Shown: positions 38,469 through 51,000 of the stretch, in pieces
Layout: each line of letters begins with the position of its first letter
Numbering within the stretch: position 1 is the first letter of the stretch
From: Ophiocordyceps camponoti-saundersi (nom. inval.)
Lineage: Eukaryota; Ascomycota; Sordariomycetes; Hypocreales; Ophiocordycipitaceae
Assembly: GCA_003339415.1 (NCBI GenBank)
Contig: PDHQ01000135.1
Coordinates: forward strand, 24,882 to 88,881
Direction: 5' to 3'
Length of the DNA: 64,000 nt
The notes under the pieces: model-generated
The model's database searches: none
Told to the model about the DNA's origin: nothing
Seen by the model: only the letters and a program-made list of their open reading frames with translations
Position numbers and translations under genes: made by a program

Positions 38469-41400
38469 AAGTTAATATTTTATTATTTTAATATATTATT
38501 TAATTAGCTATAATTACTATTTTATACGATAAGTAAATATATTATAAAAAGGGATTTAGATAATAAAAATATTATTATATTATAAAAAGTAAAATATTTA
38601 TATATTTCTTATATTTAGGATTTTTATAATAGCTATAATTTTAACTATTAATATAGTTATAAAGTAGCTTATAAAATATATAAATAATAGCAAAAATAAT
38701 ATTTTTAGAAAAAATACTTTTTTATTATAAATATATACTTATAATAAGCTATTTATAACTTATAAATAATAATTAAGGAAAGATAAGCTATTACCTTACT
38801 TACTTACCTTTATGCTAAAAAAGTCCCTAGCTAGCATACTTAGCTTACGCTAAAGTTTCTTACTTATATTAATTATTTATAAACTATATTAGCTATTACT
38901 TATATTATATTACGCTTAGTAACTAACTTTTACGCCCTTTTTATACTTAAGTAATAGTAATTTTTTACGCTTATTTTTACCGCTAATAATATAATTACTA
39001 TATTTATTTTATATATTTTAACTTATAATATATTTTTAATAATAATATAATATTAATAATAATAATAATAATAATAAGGCGCCCTTATTATTAGCCTTAA
39101 CTTTTTCGCCTTATAATATAAAATATTTTTTTAATAATAAGAGGAATAATAATAATAAATTCTAAAGTAATAATAAGATAAATAAGCTATTTAAATTATA
39201 AACTACTAAGCAAATATTAACGCGTAAAAGTAAGAGAATAAAAAAAAATAGTATTTCTTATTAAATAATTATAACGCTAATTAATTTATATAATATATTA
39301 AGCTCGCTTATTATTTTATAATATATTATTTTTATTAATTTATATATATTACCTAGCTTTTAATTATTTAGTACTTATATATATTACCTATCCTCCCTTT
39401 TTATTATATATTAATAAAGTAAGTTTACGCTAGCGCTTATATATAGCGCGCGTAGCTTAGGAGTAAGATAAGCAAGACTCTTATTATTAATATTATATTA
39501 AATATTCTTTTAGCTTTAAAATATATTTTTTCCTATTTAGGGATATATCTATTATAAGTTGATATTAGCGCTAAGCTATAGCTAGCGCTATAATAATCTT
39601 TAAAGTTAATTAATTATAATAAAAAATTATAAGGAAAAGGTAAAAAAGGTAAATATTAGCTTAAAGCTAATATAAGAAAAGAGGAGGAGTAAGTAAATAA
39701 GGAATAAAAAGGAATAAAAAGTAAAAAGGTAATATTATATTAATATAATAAAAAAAGAAAATTATTTTTAAGGGATAATTAGCTATAAAAAGCGCTTAAA
39801 TAAATATATAATTAAGTTTATTTTAAGCTATTATAAAAGCGTATATTTTTTTATATAAACTTAAAATAGTTTAATATTATATAATATTTAAAGTTATTAA
39901 ATAGCTTCTAAGTTAAAATAATATAATTTTTTATTTTATAAAGATAAGTTAATAAGGTATCTTACCTTATAAGCGTTAACTTTTAGTATTTTTTATAGCG
40001 AGGATTTTCTTAACTTTATATTTATTTAAAAATAAGTTATTATAAAAAAATAAAAAAAGGGATTTAGCTAAAAGTTAATAAGTAACTAAAATAGTAAAAA
40101 GTTAATTATTTTATAAATATTAATTAGAATATAAATTTACCTCCTCTCTTTTTACTTATATTTATAAATTTTATATTTTTTCTTATTATATAAGCGGATA
40201 ATAGCTATAATTATTATATTATTATATTATTATATTATTATAAGTAAATTTTTTATTTAACGCTATTAGCTTAAGCGGATTCCCCTCCTTTACTTATAAG
40301 TAATTTATATTATAATAAAAATATATTATTAATAATATATATATTTTAAGCTATATTTATCTATATATTATTTTATTTACTTTATAGCTAATATTAATAG
40401 CTAATAATTACTTATTATAATATATTTAATTTTAAGCTTTATTTAAGATTTAATTTTTAGCTTTTTTTAAATAATATATAATAATATCTCGCTATATTTT
40501 AATAAGCGGGAAATTATAATATATTCTATTAGTAATTTTATTATTCCTTATTTTAAATTTTAATAAGTTAATTACCTTATTATAGCTATTTTTAGCTTTA
40601 TTTTTATAGCCCTTATTTAATATAAGTCTTAGTAGCGGATAAGCTATTAGTTTCTTATTATTAGTTTATAGGATATTTCTTATATTTATATATTATTATA
40701 TCCTCTTTAACTAAGACCCTTTTATTATTTTCTAAAATGTTAAACTTTATTAACTTTTTTAATAAAAAAAAGTAAGTATGTTGCCCCCTTATTACGGAAA
40801 TTATAATTATAATATCTAGCTTTACTAATAGCTTAATAGCTTTTTACCTCCCTTATTTTAAAAGCCGCTTTATAATATACTTTATAACTATTTCTTTAAA
40901 GTTTATAAATAAATTACTAATTTAATAAATAAAGGGTAAATTTACGCTAGCTTTTTATCCGCTACCGCTTTTATATTATTTACTAAAAAGCTAAGTAATA
41001 AGTAGCATTTCTATATTAACTATCGCGCTTTAAATAAAATAATAAAGTAAGATTAATATCCTTTTTCCCTTATTAAAAAGATACTTTATAGCTTTTTTAG
41101 CGCTTATTAGTTTATAAAGCTTAATATTTACGCTATTTTTTATAAGCTATATATTATAAAAAGTAATAAATACTTAATATTTTCTATATATAGTTTAGTT
41201 TTTTTAAATATTTTACTTACTTTTTTAGTTTTATAAGTATATTTCTTATATTTTAATATTATATTAATATTATTTTTTTAAGTAACTTTTATATATTTTA
41301 TAAATTCTATACTTATAATAACGTAGATATTAACTTTTTATTCTTATATTATAAGCGAACTTTACTTCCTTTATTACCTTATAATAATAGCTAGCCGCGC

Positions 41401-42012
41401 TCGAAGTAACTTTAGGGGGGAGGGTAATATTATATAAGTTAATTATAACTACGAAAATTTTTTACTTAAAATATAACTTTACTCCGAATTATAGTAATCT
41501 TAAACTTAAAAGTTTACTATATTTATTACTTTATTAAAAGCTAAGGTAAATATTAATAAGATTATTTTAGGAGATATTTTTATCTTTATATAAGTAATTA
41601 TTAAATAAGTAATAGAGTCTAAGAGGGTTTAAAGAGGTGCCCCCCTTACTCTAACTTTATCGGTTAATAATATCTTCTTAGCTATTATAGCTATAATTTC
41701 CTTTTTTTTCTATAATTTTAAAGAAAGCGAAATTTTTTTAATATAAGCTATAGTTATAGCTAAAGCGCTAAAAAAAACTATTAGAAAATAAGTTTTTAAG
41801 TAATATAAGCGATAATTTATAATTTAATTTAATTTTATAGCTATTTTATTTTAAGTTTAAGGCTTTAAAATAATTATAATAAATATTAATTATAAATTTT
41901 ATAAGTAAAGCTAAGCTTTTATAATAAAGAAATTACTTAATAATAATATTATAGTAATATTTTAAAATATTATTTATAAGCTTTAATTTAATTTAAAATA
42001 GCTTTATATTAC

Positions 42013-42606
42013 TAATATAAGACGTATAATAATACCCTTATAAATCGCCTAACTTTTTATAATATTTTACTAAGATTTCCCCTTTTAAGATTTTACTTAG
42101 ATTTCCCCTAAAAACTTTATTACCTTTACGCTTAGGAAATTACTAAGATTTCCTATTAAGATTTCTTTATAATAACTCTTAGGATTTTATTAAGATTTCC
42201 TATTAGATTTAGTATTAAAATATATTTTTAGAAATTTTCGGATTTTACTAGGAAATCCTTATATATTAGGAAATTACTATATATTAGGAAATCTCCGTTT
42301 TACTAATATATATAGAAATTACTATAAAATCCTTTTAGGTAAATATTTTTAAAATTATATTAAGAAATCTTCCTTAAGCTCCTAGCTATATAATTAGCTT
42401 AGTATTCCTTTAAGTAATAATTTAAATTTTTTTATAATTATTATTTTAATTTTTAAAAAACTCTTATTTATATTTATACCTTTTATAATAGCTATTCTAT
42501 AATTTTATAATTAGTAGCTAGCTTATCTACCTTTTTTATATATTATATCTAATAGCTAGCTTAATATATATACTTATTAGAAAATTATATATATAAGCGT
42601 ATATTA
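42013..42606 (+). repeat. W2 5' LTR (594 bp)
   Basis: Homologous to the reverse complement of the W1 LTRs and a direct repeat of 59806-60397. It is clearly more AT-converted than its partner. Confidence 0.85.
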
Positions 42607-45600
42607 ACTAATAATAATTTTATATTATATTAACTTATAAATCTCTAGCTTTTAAGGTAATAAGTTAAACTTAAAATATTTTTACTAATAAGATTTTATA
42701 AGTATAAATTTTTAGCTTAAAAGAAAGCTTTATTATATTTATTATTTTACCTTAGCTATATATTATTTCTTTACCCTTAAATATCTTAAGGTAATTAAAA
42801 AAAAAATTACCGCTAGGAAAGAAAAAGCTTATATATTTAATATTTATAAAAAAGTAAAGAAACCTTACCTTTTTAAAAGTAAATTTCCTCCTTTATAATA
42901 TAGAGAAATAAAGCTTATTAGAAAGTATTTACTATATTAAGATAATCCTTAAGAAACTAAGTTACTTATTATAATTAATTATTTCTTAACTAATCTAAAC
43001 GCGGGTATAAATTATAATTAATTATTTAAATAAGTAAATTAACTAAGGTATATATTAAATAATATCCCTTACTTATTTAAAATTCTTTTAGAAAATTAGC
43101 TACTTTTTATTTAAGAATACTTTTAAATTATAAGTAATACTAAAAGTAAAGGTAAATAACCCGCCTTATAAGAGGAAAATAATAAGAATACTAAGCTCCT
43201 TTTTTAAGAAAAAAGTAAGGAAAAAGCTAAGTTCTTTTTATTAGATAAAGGTAAGAAAACCTCTACGCTATTAGAATCCTCTCTAAAAGGAGAACCTTCT
43301 ACTTTAAAAAAAAATATTTTAAGGAAATAATATTTTCTAAATCCTTTTATAATATCGTTTAATTTTAGAAAACCTCCCCCTCTTTCCTTAAAAAAGGAAA
43401 GATTAGTATAAATAACTAATAAGGTATTTTACTCTTATAATATCGTATTTTAAAACTTAAATTACTTAGAATATATTAACTTAAAAGATAATCTATAATT
43501 ATATAATTAATTAAACTTATAAAAACTATTTAAATAATAAGTTTAATTATAAGTTAAAAATATTAAATAATTTAAATTAGCTAATATTTTTAATATCACT
43601 TTTAATTAGATTAAGGAAACTAATTAAACTATTATTTATTAGATTATTAACTAATTTATAAATATTTTAAAATAAGTTATAGCTTAAAGCGAGGATTATA
43701 TTAATAAACTTATATAACTTATTCTTTTTTTTTAAAAGTTATATTATAGAATAGTATTCTAAAGATCTAAATCTATAAATTAAACTAAAACTTACTTTTC
43801 CTAGTTTTAAAATCTAAAAATAAGTAAAAGCCTTATAGAAAAAGTTTACTATCTAACTTAATATTACCGCTTTTATTATATAAAAATAAAGCTTTATATT
43901 TTAAAATATACTTACTAGAAAGGATTTCTAATTATAAGTATTAAAAATAAAAAAAATAGCTTAGGTAGCTTTTTATCCTAAATAATCTATACTAATAATT
44001 ATCTTTTCCTAACTTAATATCTTTCTTTAAGAAACTTTCCGATAGCTAATTAGCGAAGATATTTTAGATAATTAAGTATATAAATACGAATAACTTATTT
44101 TAAACTTTTAAACTAAGCTAATTAGAGGAACTTAAGGTATTTTTTAAAATAACGCTACTTAATATATAGCTTTAAATAAGTTACCTTAATAAGAATATAA
44201 GGTAAATAATCTTAAGGAGAAATCCCCGTAAAATCTAAATTACTAATTAGAATATAAACTAAATAACTTTTTTAGAACGCTAATAGATAATACTTAGAAA
44301 CCTCTTAATAAAAACGTTAAGTTTAAAATAAAAACAAAATAGCCTTTCCCTAAAAAAAATAAAGAAAGCTTAAAAAGTAATCTTACTTTTATTAACCTTA
44401 CTTATAAACTTATAAATTAAAACCCTAATATAGATAAAGTCTTTACTATCTTTTTAGAAATATATAATATTATTTTTAATATTTTAGAATAGCTTTTAGA
44501 AGATAACTTCTTTAAAATATTTAAAAATAAATAATTAGCTAATAACTTATATTATCTTATTTTAAATTTTAAAAAATATAAGATAAAACCTCTTAATATT
44601 ATTAGAGACCTTTTTCCTAAAAACTTTCCTATTATTAAAGTTATTTTATAGATAATTAATTTCTTTTTAAAATAAGTTTCCTATTTCTCTTATATAAAGA
44701 TTTTAGTATTTAGTAAAAATAAACCTTCTAACGCTATAAAAATATATATCGATATTAAAGTAAATAAATCCCTTATTAGGAAAAACTTATTTAATAAGTT
44801 TAATAATATTAACTATATAAGATTACTAAGTTAATCGAGAAGATAGTTACTTAAGCTATATAGAAGGCACTCTTATAAACTATCGGCCCCGACACTAGTC
44901 CGACTTAGCTATTATAAGCTTCTATAGCTATTACCGGCGGTATAGTAGTTAAACCCGTCCCTAGTCGCTCCGATAGAGAAGTTACTATATCTATAAAAGA
45001 TATTATAATTAACGTAGATACCTTATAGCTAACCTTATAAGAGATCGTACGGGCCGCGAATATAGCTCTAAAGTACGACGCCGTATCGGCTACGAGACGA
45101 CTCCTTAGTAAAGACGTAATAGTTATATTCTATCCGGAATATAAGAGATAAGTAAGCTTAGTTAAGTAGATCCTTATTATCTTCGGTAAGGGGGCGGTCC
45201 GTAACTAGAAAACCTTCTCTATTATAGCGAAGGGAGTATAAGTAAGGGCCGCTTATAGCGACCGAGATATACTCTTATAGTAAATTAAGAAGTATAATAA
45301 GATTAATATTACCTAAGTTCGAGCGCTTTAGCCTTATAGCGAGGGAGCTACGTATACTTATATTATCCTAGGAATTATTAACGTAATAGACGCTAATAAA
45401 TTTATATAAAATAGCTTAGTTATAAATATAGAAATCTCCCGTATAGAAGTTTATAATAACGTAATACGACTCTAATAGTGCTATTAATATTACTAATATA
45501 AGTATATAGCGAAATACTACCGAGAGTAGCTATATTACGGAATATATATAGCTATAGCGTACTCGGAAAAGGAGAGCGTATATCTAGCTTTTACCGAGAC

Positions 45601-46439
45601 TAATATTAAGAACTATATCCTTTATAAAGGGAACTACGCCTTATAATTCCGAAACTACTTTACCGCGAAAATATATTAGGACTAAGTATATAGTAACTAC
45701 GTATACTAACCTTATAAGTTTTAAGATTACTTTTAGCTAACTTAATCTTAGATTAGTAATAGCTTTATTAAGGTTTAGTCCCGGAAGCGGTTATATATAG
45801 CCCTTATATAGTTATAAGCTATACTCTGCTTTAATATAAATAATAAGCCCGCCCCGGCACCGAAGAGGGGCCGAGGCGGGAGTAGCGCTACCCTTAGATC
45901 CCGTAGCGGATAAGGTAGCGGTAAAGCTTAAGGAACCTATCCTCCCCCTCCTACCCTTTCCCTTTTTATTATACCCTCCTCTATACCCTCCCTTACCCCT
46001 TTTTCCGCCCCCTCCTTTATACTAATATAATCGTAAACCTCTACCTCCCTTACTCCTAATAAAGATTAAGACCTTTTTTTAGAATATATAAAAGCGTAAT
46101 TACCTTATCTATATTATACTTCGTAGCCCTATTAGCTATAATTTTATTTATTTATAGGAATTATAACGCGACCGATTTAAATACCCTTTACTTTTCGGTA
46201 TCTTATTATATAAACTTATAAACTTTAATAACTAAGTAATTTTCTATATTTATAAATAACTAGACTCCTCCTTTTAGATACCTCTTACTATACTTAATAT
46301 AGCTTTTATCTTTTTCTATATTATATTTTTATTATAAATTATATTTATTTACTTACTCTTATTAGTAATTTAATTTAGCCTCCTTTTATAGCGTAACCTT
46401 CTTTACCCTAACCTAACCCTAATAGCTACCTTTTTATAT

Positions 46440-48200
46440 AGCGACTTTAACTTTTACTACCCCTTATAAGATTATTATAAAAAGTCCTCCCTTAAAGTAG
46501 CTAATTTCCTCGATCTTATAACTAGCCTCCGTCTCGGACTTATTACGCCTCTAGGCGAGGTTACTTAGGAAATATATAATAAATAAACTAATATTATTAA
46601 CTTAGCCTAAGCTATATTAGACTACTAAGCAATATACTAAGGAAATAACTTTAACCTTATTAGCTTTAACTATATTTTATAAGTTATCTACGTAAATACC
46701 GACCTCCGCCTTAATATTATATTAATTAAAATCTAGCGCTCTTTCTATTTAGATATATTTATAGCTAAAGTATAGAACTAACTTAAGCTTAAACTATATA
46801 ATACTTTTATACTTAAAAACTTAGAAGGAGTAGTTACTTTATTATATAAATAGCTAAAAATAATAATAGAGATTACGGTACTATTATATATTCGTATATA
46901 CCTTATAATATAAAACTAGTAGAACTAGGTAATAGCGGTTATTATAGTAGCTATAAAGTAGGCCTAAAAGTATTAGAAAGCTAATTTTACTAACTTTTAC
47001 TAGTAAAACTATTAGGAAGTAATAAAGGTATAAAAGTCCGTAATTAGCGTAGCCTACTATAAAGCTTAGCGCGATTTCCTCGATAATATCTTAATAAACT
47101 TAGTAATATTTTAGATAATAGAATATTAAGCTTAGCTCCGGAGTTAAGCCTTACCGAAGCTTATATATATACTAATATTATAAAAAAGCCCCGATTTAAA
47201 CTTAATATCTATATTCTCGGATAAAGCGATCTTACTTAGCTAGTAATTCTTCCCTATTTTTACCGCCTTAGCCCCTCCTCTTACCTTAGATAAACTTTTC
47301 CCTCCTTTTTATATTAAATATTTAATTATTATTAATAATATCTATTTTACCTTTTCCTTAATCGCTTTATAGAAGTCCGCTAGCCCCGATAAGATCTTAA
47401 TTAGGTTCCTAAAAGGATATAAACCCCCCCTTATCTAAGTCCTCTAAAAGATTTTTTAAAGCTATATTAATAGTAGCTATTTCCTATTATAATTTAAAGC
47501 TTTTAATATTATAATTATTTATAAAGTAAGTAAATTACTAGCTATATACTATACCTCGAGTAAGTATAGGCTAATTTCGCTCCTTAATATAATAAGGAAA
47601 ATTCTAAAAATAATTATTATAAGGAAAATAATATCCGTAGCGGAAATAGCTAATATCCTCTTAGATAGCTAAATAAGTAATAAGCTATAACGCTTTACCG
47701 ATATTATAATCCTTATACTTATTAAAATTATTAAGACTATCTAAGACTAGGGCGGCACCGCCTCGCTCCTTTTATTAAACTTTACCGGAGCTTTTAACTA
47801 TATTTTTTACGATAAGCTAATAGTTATTCTTAATTACCTAAGCTTTCCTAAATAGGTTATAGCGTTTATTTATTCTTATCTTACCGCTAGAACCTTATAG
47901 CTTAAGTTTAATTATAAGCTTAGTAACGCTTTCCTAATTTAGTAAAAGGTCCCTTAAAAATCCCTTATATTACTAATCCTTTTCTTATTATATATATCCT
48001 TACTATATTAATATCTAAACTTAGTAACTAAATTACTTATAATAAGCTTTACTAATAATACTAATATATTTAGTATCGGACGCGATAAAGCTTAAGTACT
48101 CCTTTAACTTAAGTAAGCGTAGTAAATTTACGAATAATAAGCCCTTAAGTATAAAATAACCTTTTAGCTAGCTAAAAGTAAGTTAATATATTTTATAAAA
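46440..48200 (+). pseudogene. V endonuclease and reverse transcriptase relic
   Basis: The endonuclease C-terminal part reads RLGLITPLGEVT and later ends in a degraded SDH-like box (FNY) near 46660-46680. In the reverse transcriptase, SKYRLISLLN (family form YRPISLL) lies near 47570-47600, LLLNFTGAFN near 47780-47805 (the first catalytic Asp now Asn), and SFTNN near 48047-48060 in place of FVDD (both catalytic Asp converted to Asn codons). Stops are TAA/TAG only. This order is diagnostic of a LINE ORF2. Confidence 0.75.
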
Positions 48201-49499
48201 GCTAGGAAAGCGGATATAACCCGGCTCTAGCTTAGTATAGAGATAGTATAGCTTACGTAAAAGGCGAGACTTTTAGGGGTCTAGCTATACTATAAACTTT
48301 AATAAAAATCTTACTTTTTAAAACTTACTATTAAACTTAAGCGCTAATACTTAGCCCTTATTAGGATTACTATATTAATATAAAGTTATACTTTATTAAA
48401 AATAAAAGAGGTATATATTAAAGCTATTAGATTAGCGATTATATTTAATATATCTTAGTTTACCCCGCTTATATAACTAAGGGGGAAACTATATAGCTTT
48501 ATTATAAAAGCGCTAGCTATAAAATAGTCTAAATACCTAAGAGTTATTACCGGAGCTTATAAGGCTACCCCTCTCTATTATATTAAAGTAGAGGCTTTTA
48601 TCCCCCCCCTTAACTTATACCTTACTTACTAGATAGCTTATATTTACTACCGCTTTTAATATATAAGTATAGTAAACCTTATCCGCACTATAGTAAAAAA
48701 GGCTACTAAGTAAGTTAAATATAGGCGTAGGGGGCGCCCTTATTAATAGAGATATTAAGTATTATAAAACTTAGAGGAATTTTATAAGATATAAACTAAA
48801 CCTAAACTAAAGGCTAGATATACGTAACGCGACTTCGATATTAGATTCTAAGAAGAGTAGCTCCTCTAATAGTATTCCTAAGAAGGTAAGCTTAAGAAGT
48901 ATAGGTAGTCCTATAGCTACCTTATTAATAAACCGCTATAACTTAAAGCTAGAATTACTTTATATATTTATAAAGGATTTCTTAAATTTATTAGTATAGT
49001 ACTTATATAATTTCGGATTAGATATATTAAACTTAATTCCTTTTTTTAAGCTTATAAGGTCCTTAAGGTAGTTTTAAGGCGGTGCCCTTATAATAATAGG
49101 GATAAGATAATACCGTATATTTTTCTTAACTATACTTTTACTTATAAAAATAAGCTACTTCTCGATATTAACTAGCAACCGATATAAGACTAGCGTAACT
49201 TTACTAAAGCGCTTAATAACTTTTAATTTATAGCTAAACTTATACGCTAGTTTCTTTTACTTAAATAACTACGCTAATTTAACCTTATAATATTACTTTA
49301 CGAAAGTAAAATAAATAAGGGAGATAGGGCTTTCGGCCCTATAATAAATATATAAAAGCTACTTTATAATAATAACTTTATTATTTATCTTATTAGCTAC
49401 TTACTTAGCCCCGAAGCTAAACTATCTTAATTATATATAAAATATTAACTTAACTATATAAAGCGTAAAACTAACTATATTTATTATAGCCGCGGCCTT

Positions 49500-51000
49500 A
49501 GCCGCGGCCCTAACCTTAACTATAACTATAAGCGCGAACTAAAGCTATTTACTCCTCCTTTACCGCTAGCTCCTCCTCCTTACCGGACGCGGTATAGTTA
49601 TTAACTAGTATTATAAAATTTTCGTTATTAGATATATTATTAACTAAATTATCTTAAATAGGATTAGAGATCTCCTTATAAGGAGGCGGCGCGGTCTTAG
49701 TATAGGCGCTAATAGTATTTTTCCTAGCGGCGGGGGTAACCTTAATACTTAAGGTAGGAGTAGTCTTAAGCTTACTAAGCTTATCGGCTTTTAATTTAAA
49801 CTTAGACTCGGACTTAATAAATACTAAAGCGGAAGCGGAACTAATAATAAGAGGCGGAGTATAGAAGATAGGAGGATAATTAGTAGGAGATAAGCTTTCT
49901 TATAAGCGCGTATTATTCTTAGTAGCGCGGTAAATATAGTATAGCTCCTTAATTAATTACTTAAAAAAGTTAATTACTTACGTATAAAAAATATACTACT
50001 TTTATATCTAAGCTAATATAGTAGTAATAAGTTAGTTAGCGCTAGTTAGATTTTTAGTTACCTTAATAATAAGGTTCTCCTTAATAGCGGGAAGCTATAA
50101 GCCTTAAAATAATATATAGCTAATAGCTGCTTATATAACTTAATTAGCGTAAGTATTATTATAACGCGCGATAGCGCGTATTTTTTTAATATGCTAAATT
50201 ATATTTTCCTATTATACTTATTAGTATAAGACTTACCGCGAACTTAATATAACCTTAATATTACTTACTATTTAAGCGTTATAATCGAAGCTTAGCTAGT
50301 AAGTAACTTTAACTGCGGCGTAAATAGCCTTAGCTTTAGCGGGATTATTAATTAGCTAGTACTTAGTATAATTATTCGCATATTTAATATAGGCCGCGCT
50401 TAGGTAATTTACTTTAGTTATTAGCAGATATAGATATATACTAAGGCTAAGTACTTACTTTTTTATACTTAATAAAGGTTCTTAAAGCTAATAAGCGTAT
50501 TAATATACCCTATATAAGATACCGCTTAAGGAAAGTCGGGTTTAGCGGGTATTCTACTCCGGTATAAGTTAGCTATAAACTAGTTACGCGCGCTAAGGAT
50601 TACTTATATAGTTAAAATTACTAAAAAAATAATAAGATAATAATAGCCCGCTTATATTAGTAAAAGTAACCCCCCCCTTTTTTATATACTTTTAGGCCTT
50701 AAATTATTAATTTATAAAAACCGACTTCCTAATTAGGAAAGCTTCCCGATTAGGAAAGCTTAAAAAAAGGGTATATATTTAAATATATATTATACGTAAA
50801 AGTAGTATATAGCTATATACTTAAGGGTTAAGTAGTATATACCTAGAAGCTAGGAAGGTATATACCGGCACGTATAAGTAATATATACTATCGCTACTAT
50901 TATCTTTTCCTTATCTTATCTATCTTTCCTTATCTTTCCTTACGTTATATAGTATTACCGTAACTAACGGTTACTTTCTTTATACGCGCAGAGCGCCTAG
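49500..51000 (+). pseudogene. Unexplained coding-like relic in the 3' part of V
   Basis: One plus-strand frame around 50470-50700 is open apart from TAA/TAG, including LYKIPLKES, RVFYSGIS and TSYAR blocks and ending in a Pro-rich VKVTPPLF. I do not recognise the family. It could be an extra ORF of the LINE, or a nested fragment whose borders I cannot see. Confidence 0.35.

Larger units (their letters stand above)
19036..40102 (-). mobile_element. Y3 (part a): Ty3/gypsy copy split by nested insertions
   Basis: Its 3' LTR (19036-19284, 249 bp) and following ~290 bp are continuous in homology with 38474-40102; between them lies the complete Y2 copy, flanked by AAGTT on both sides (19572-19576 and 38469-38473). 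This copy is more AT-rich than Y1 and Y2. Homology runs in the minus orientation to a position equivalent to about 6277 of Y1, then stops at 40102, where an inverted piece of the same family begins. No intact coding sequence. Confidence 0.8.

Noticed and set aside
19036..40102. A cellular gene cluster hidden in the AT-rich block
   Set aside because: All recognisable motifs in the block are retrotransposon pol, and block borders coincide with LTRs and target duplications.
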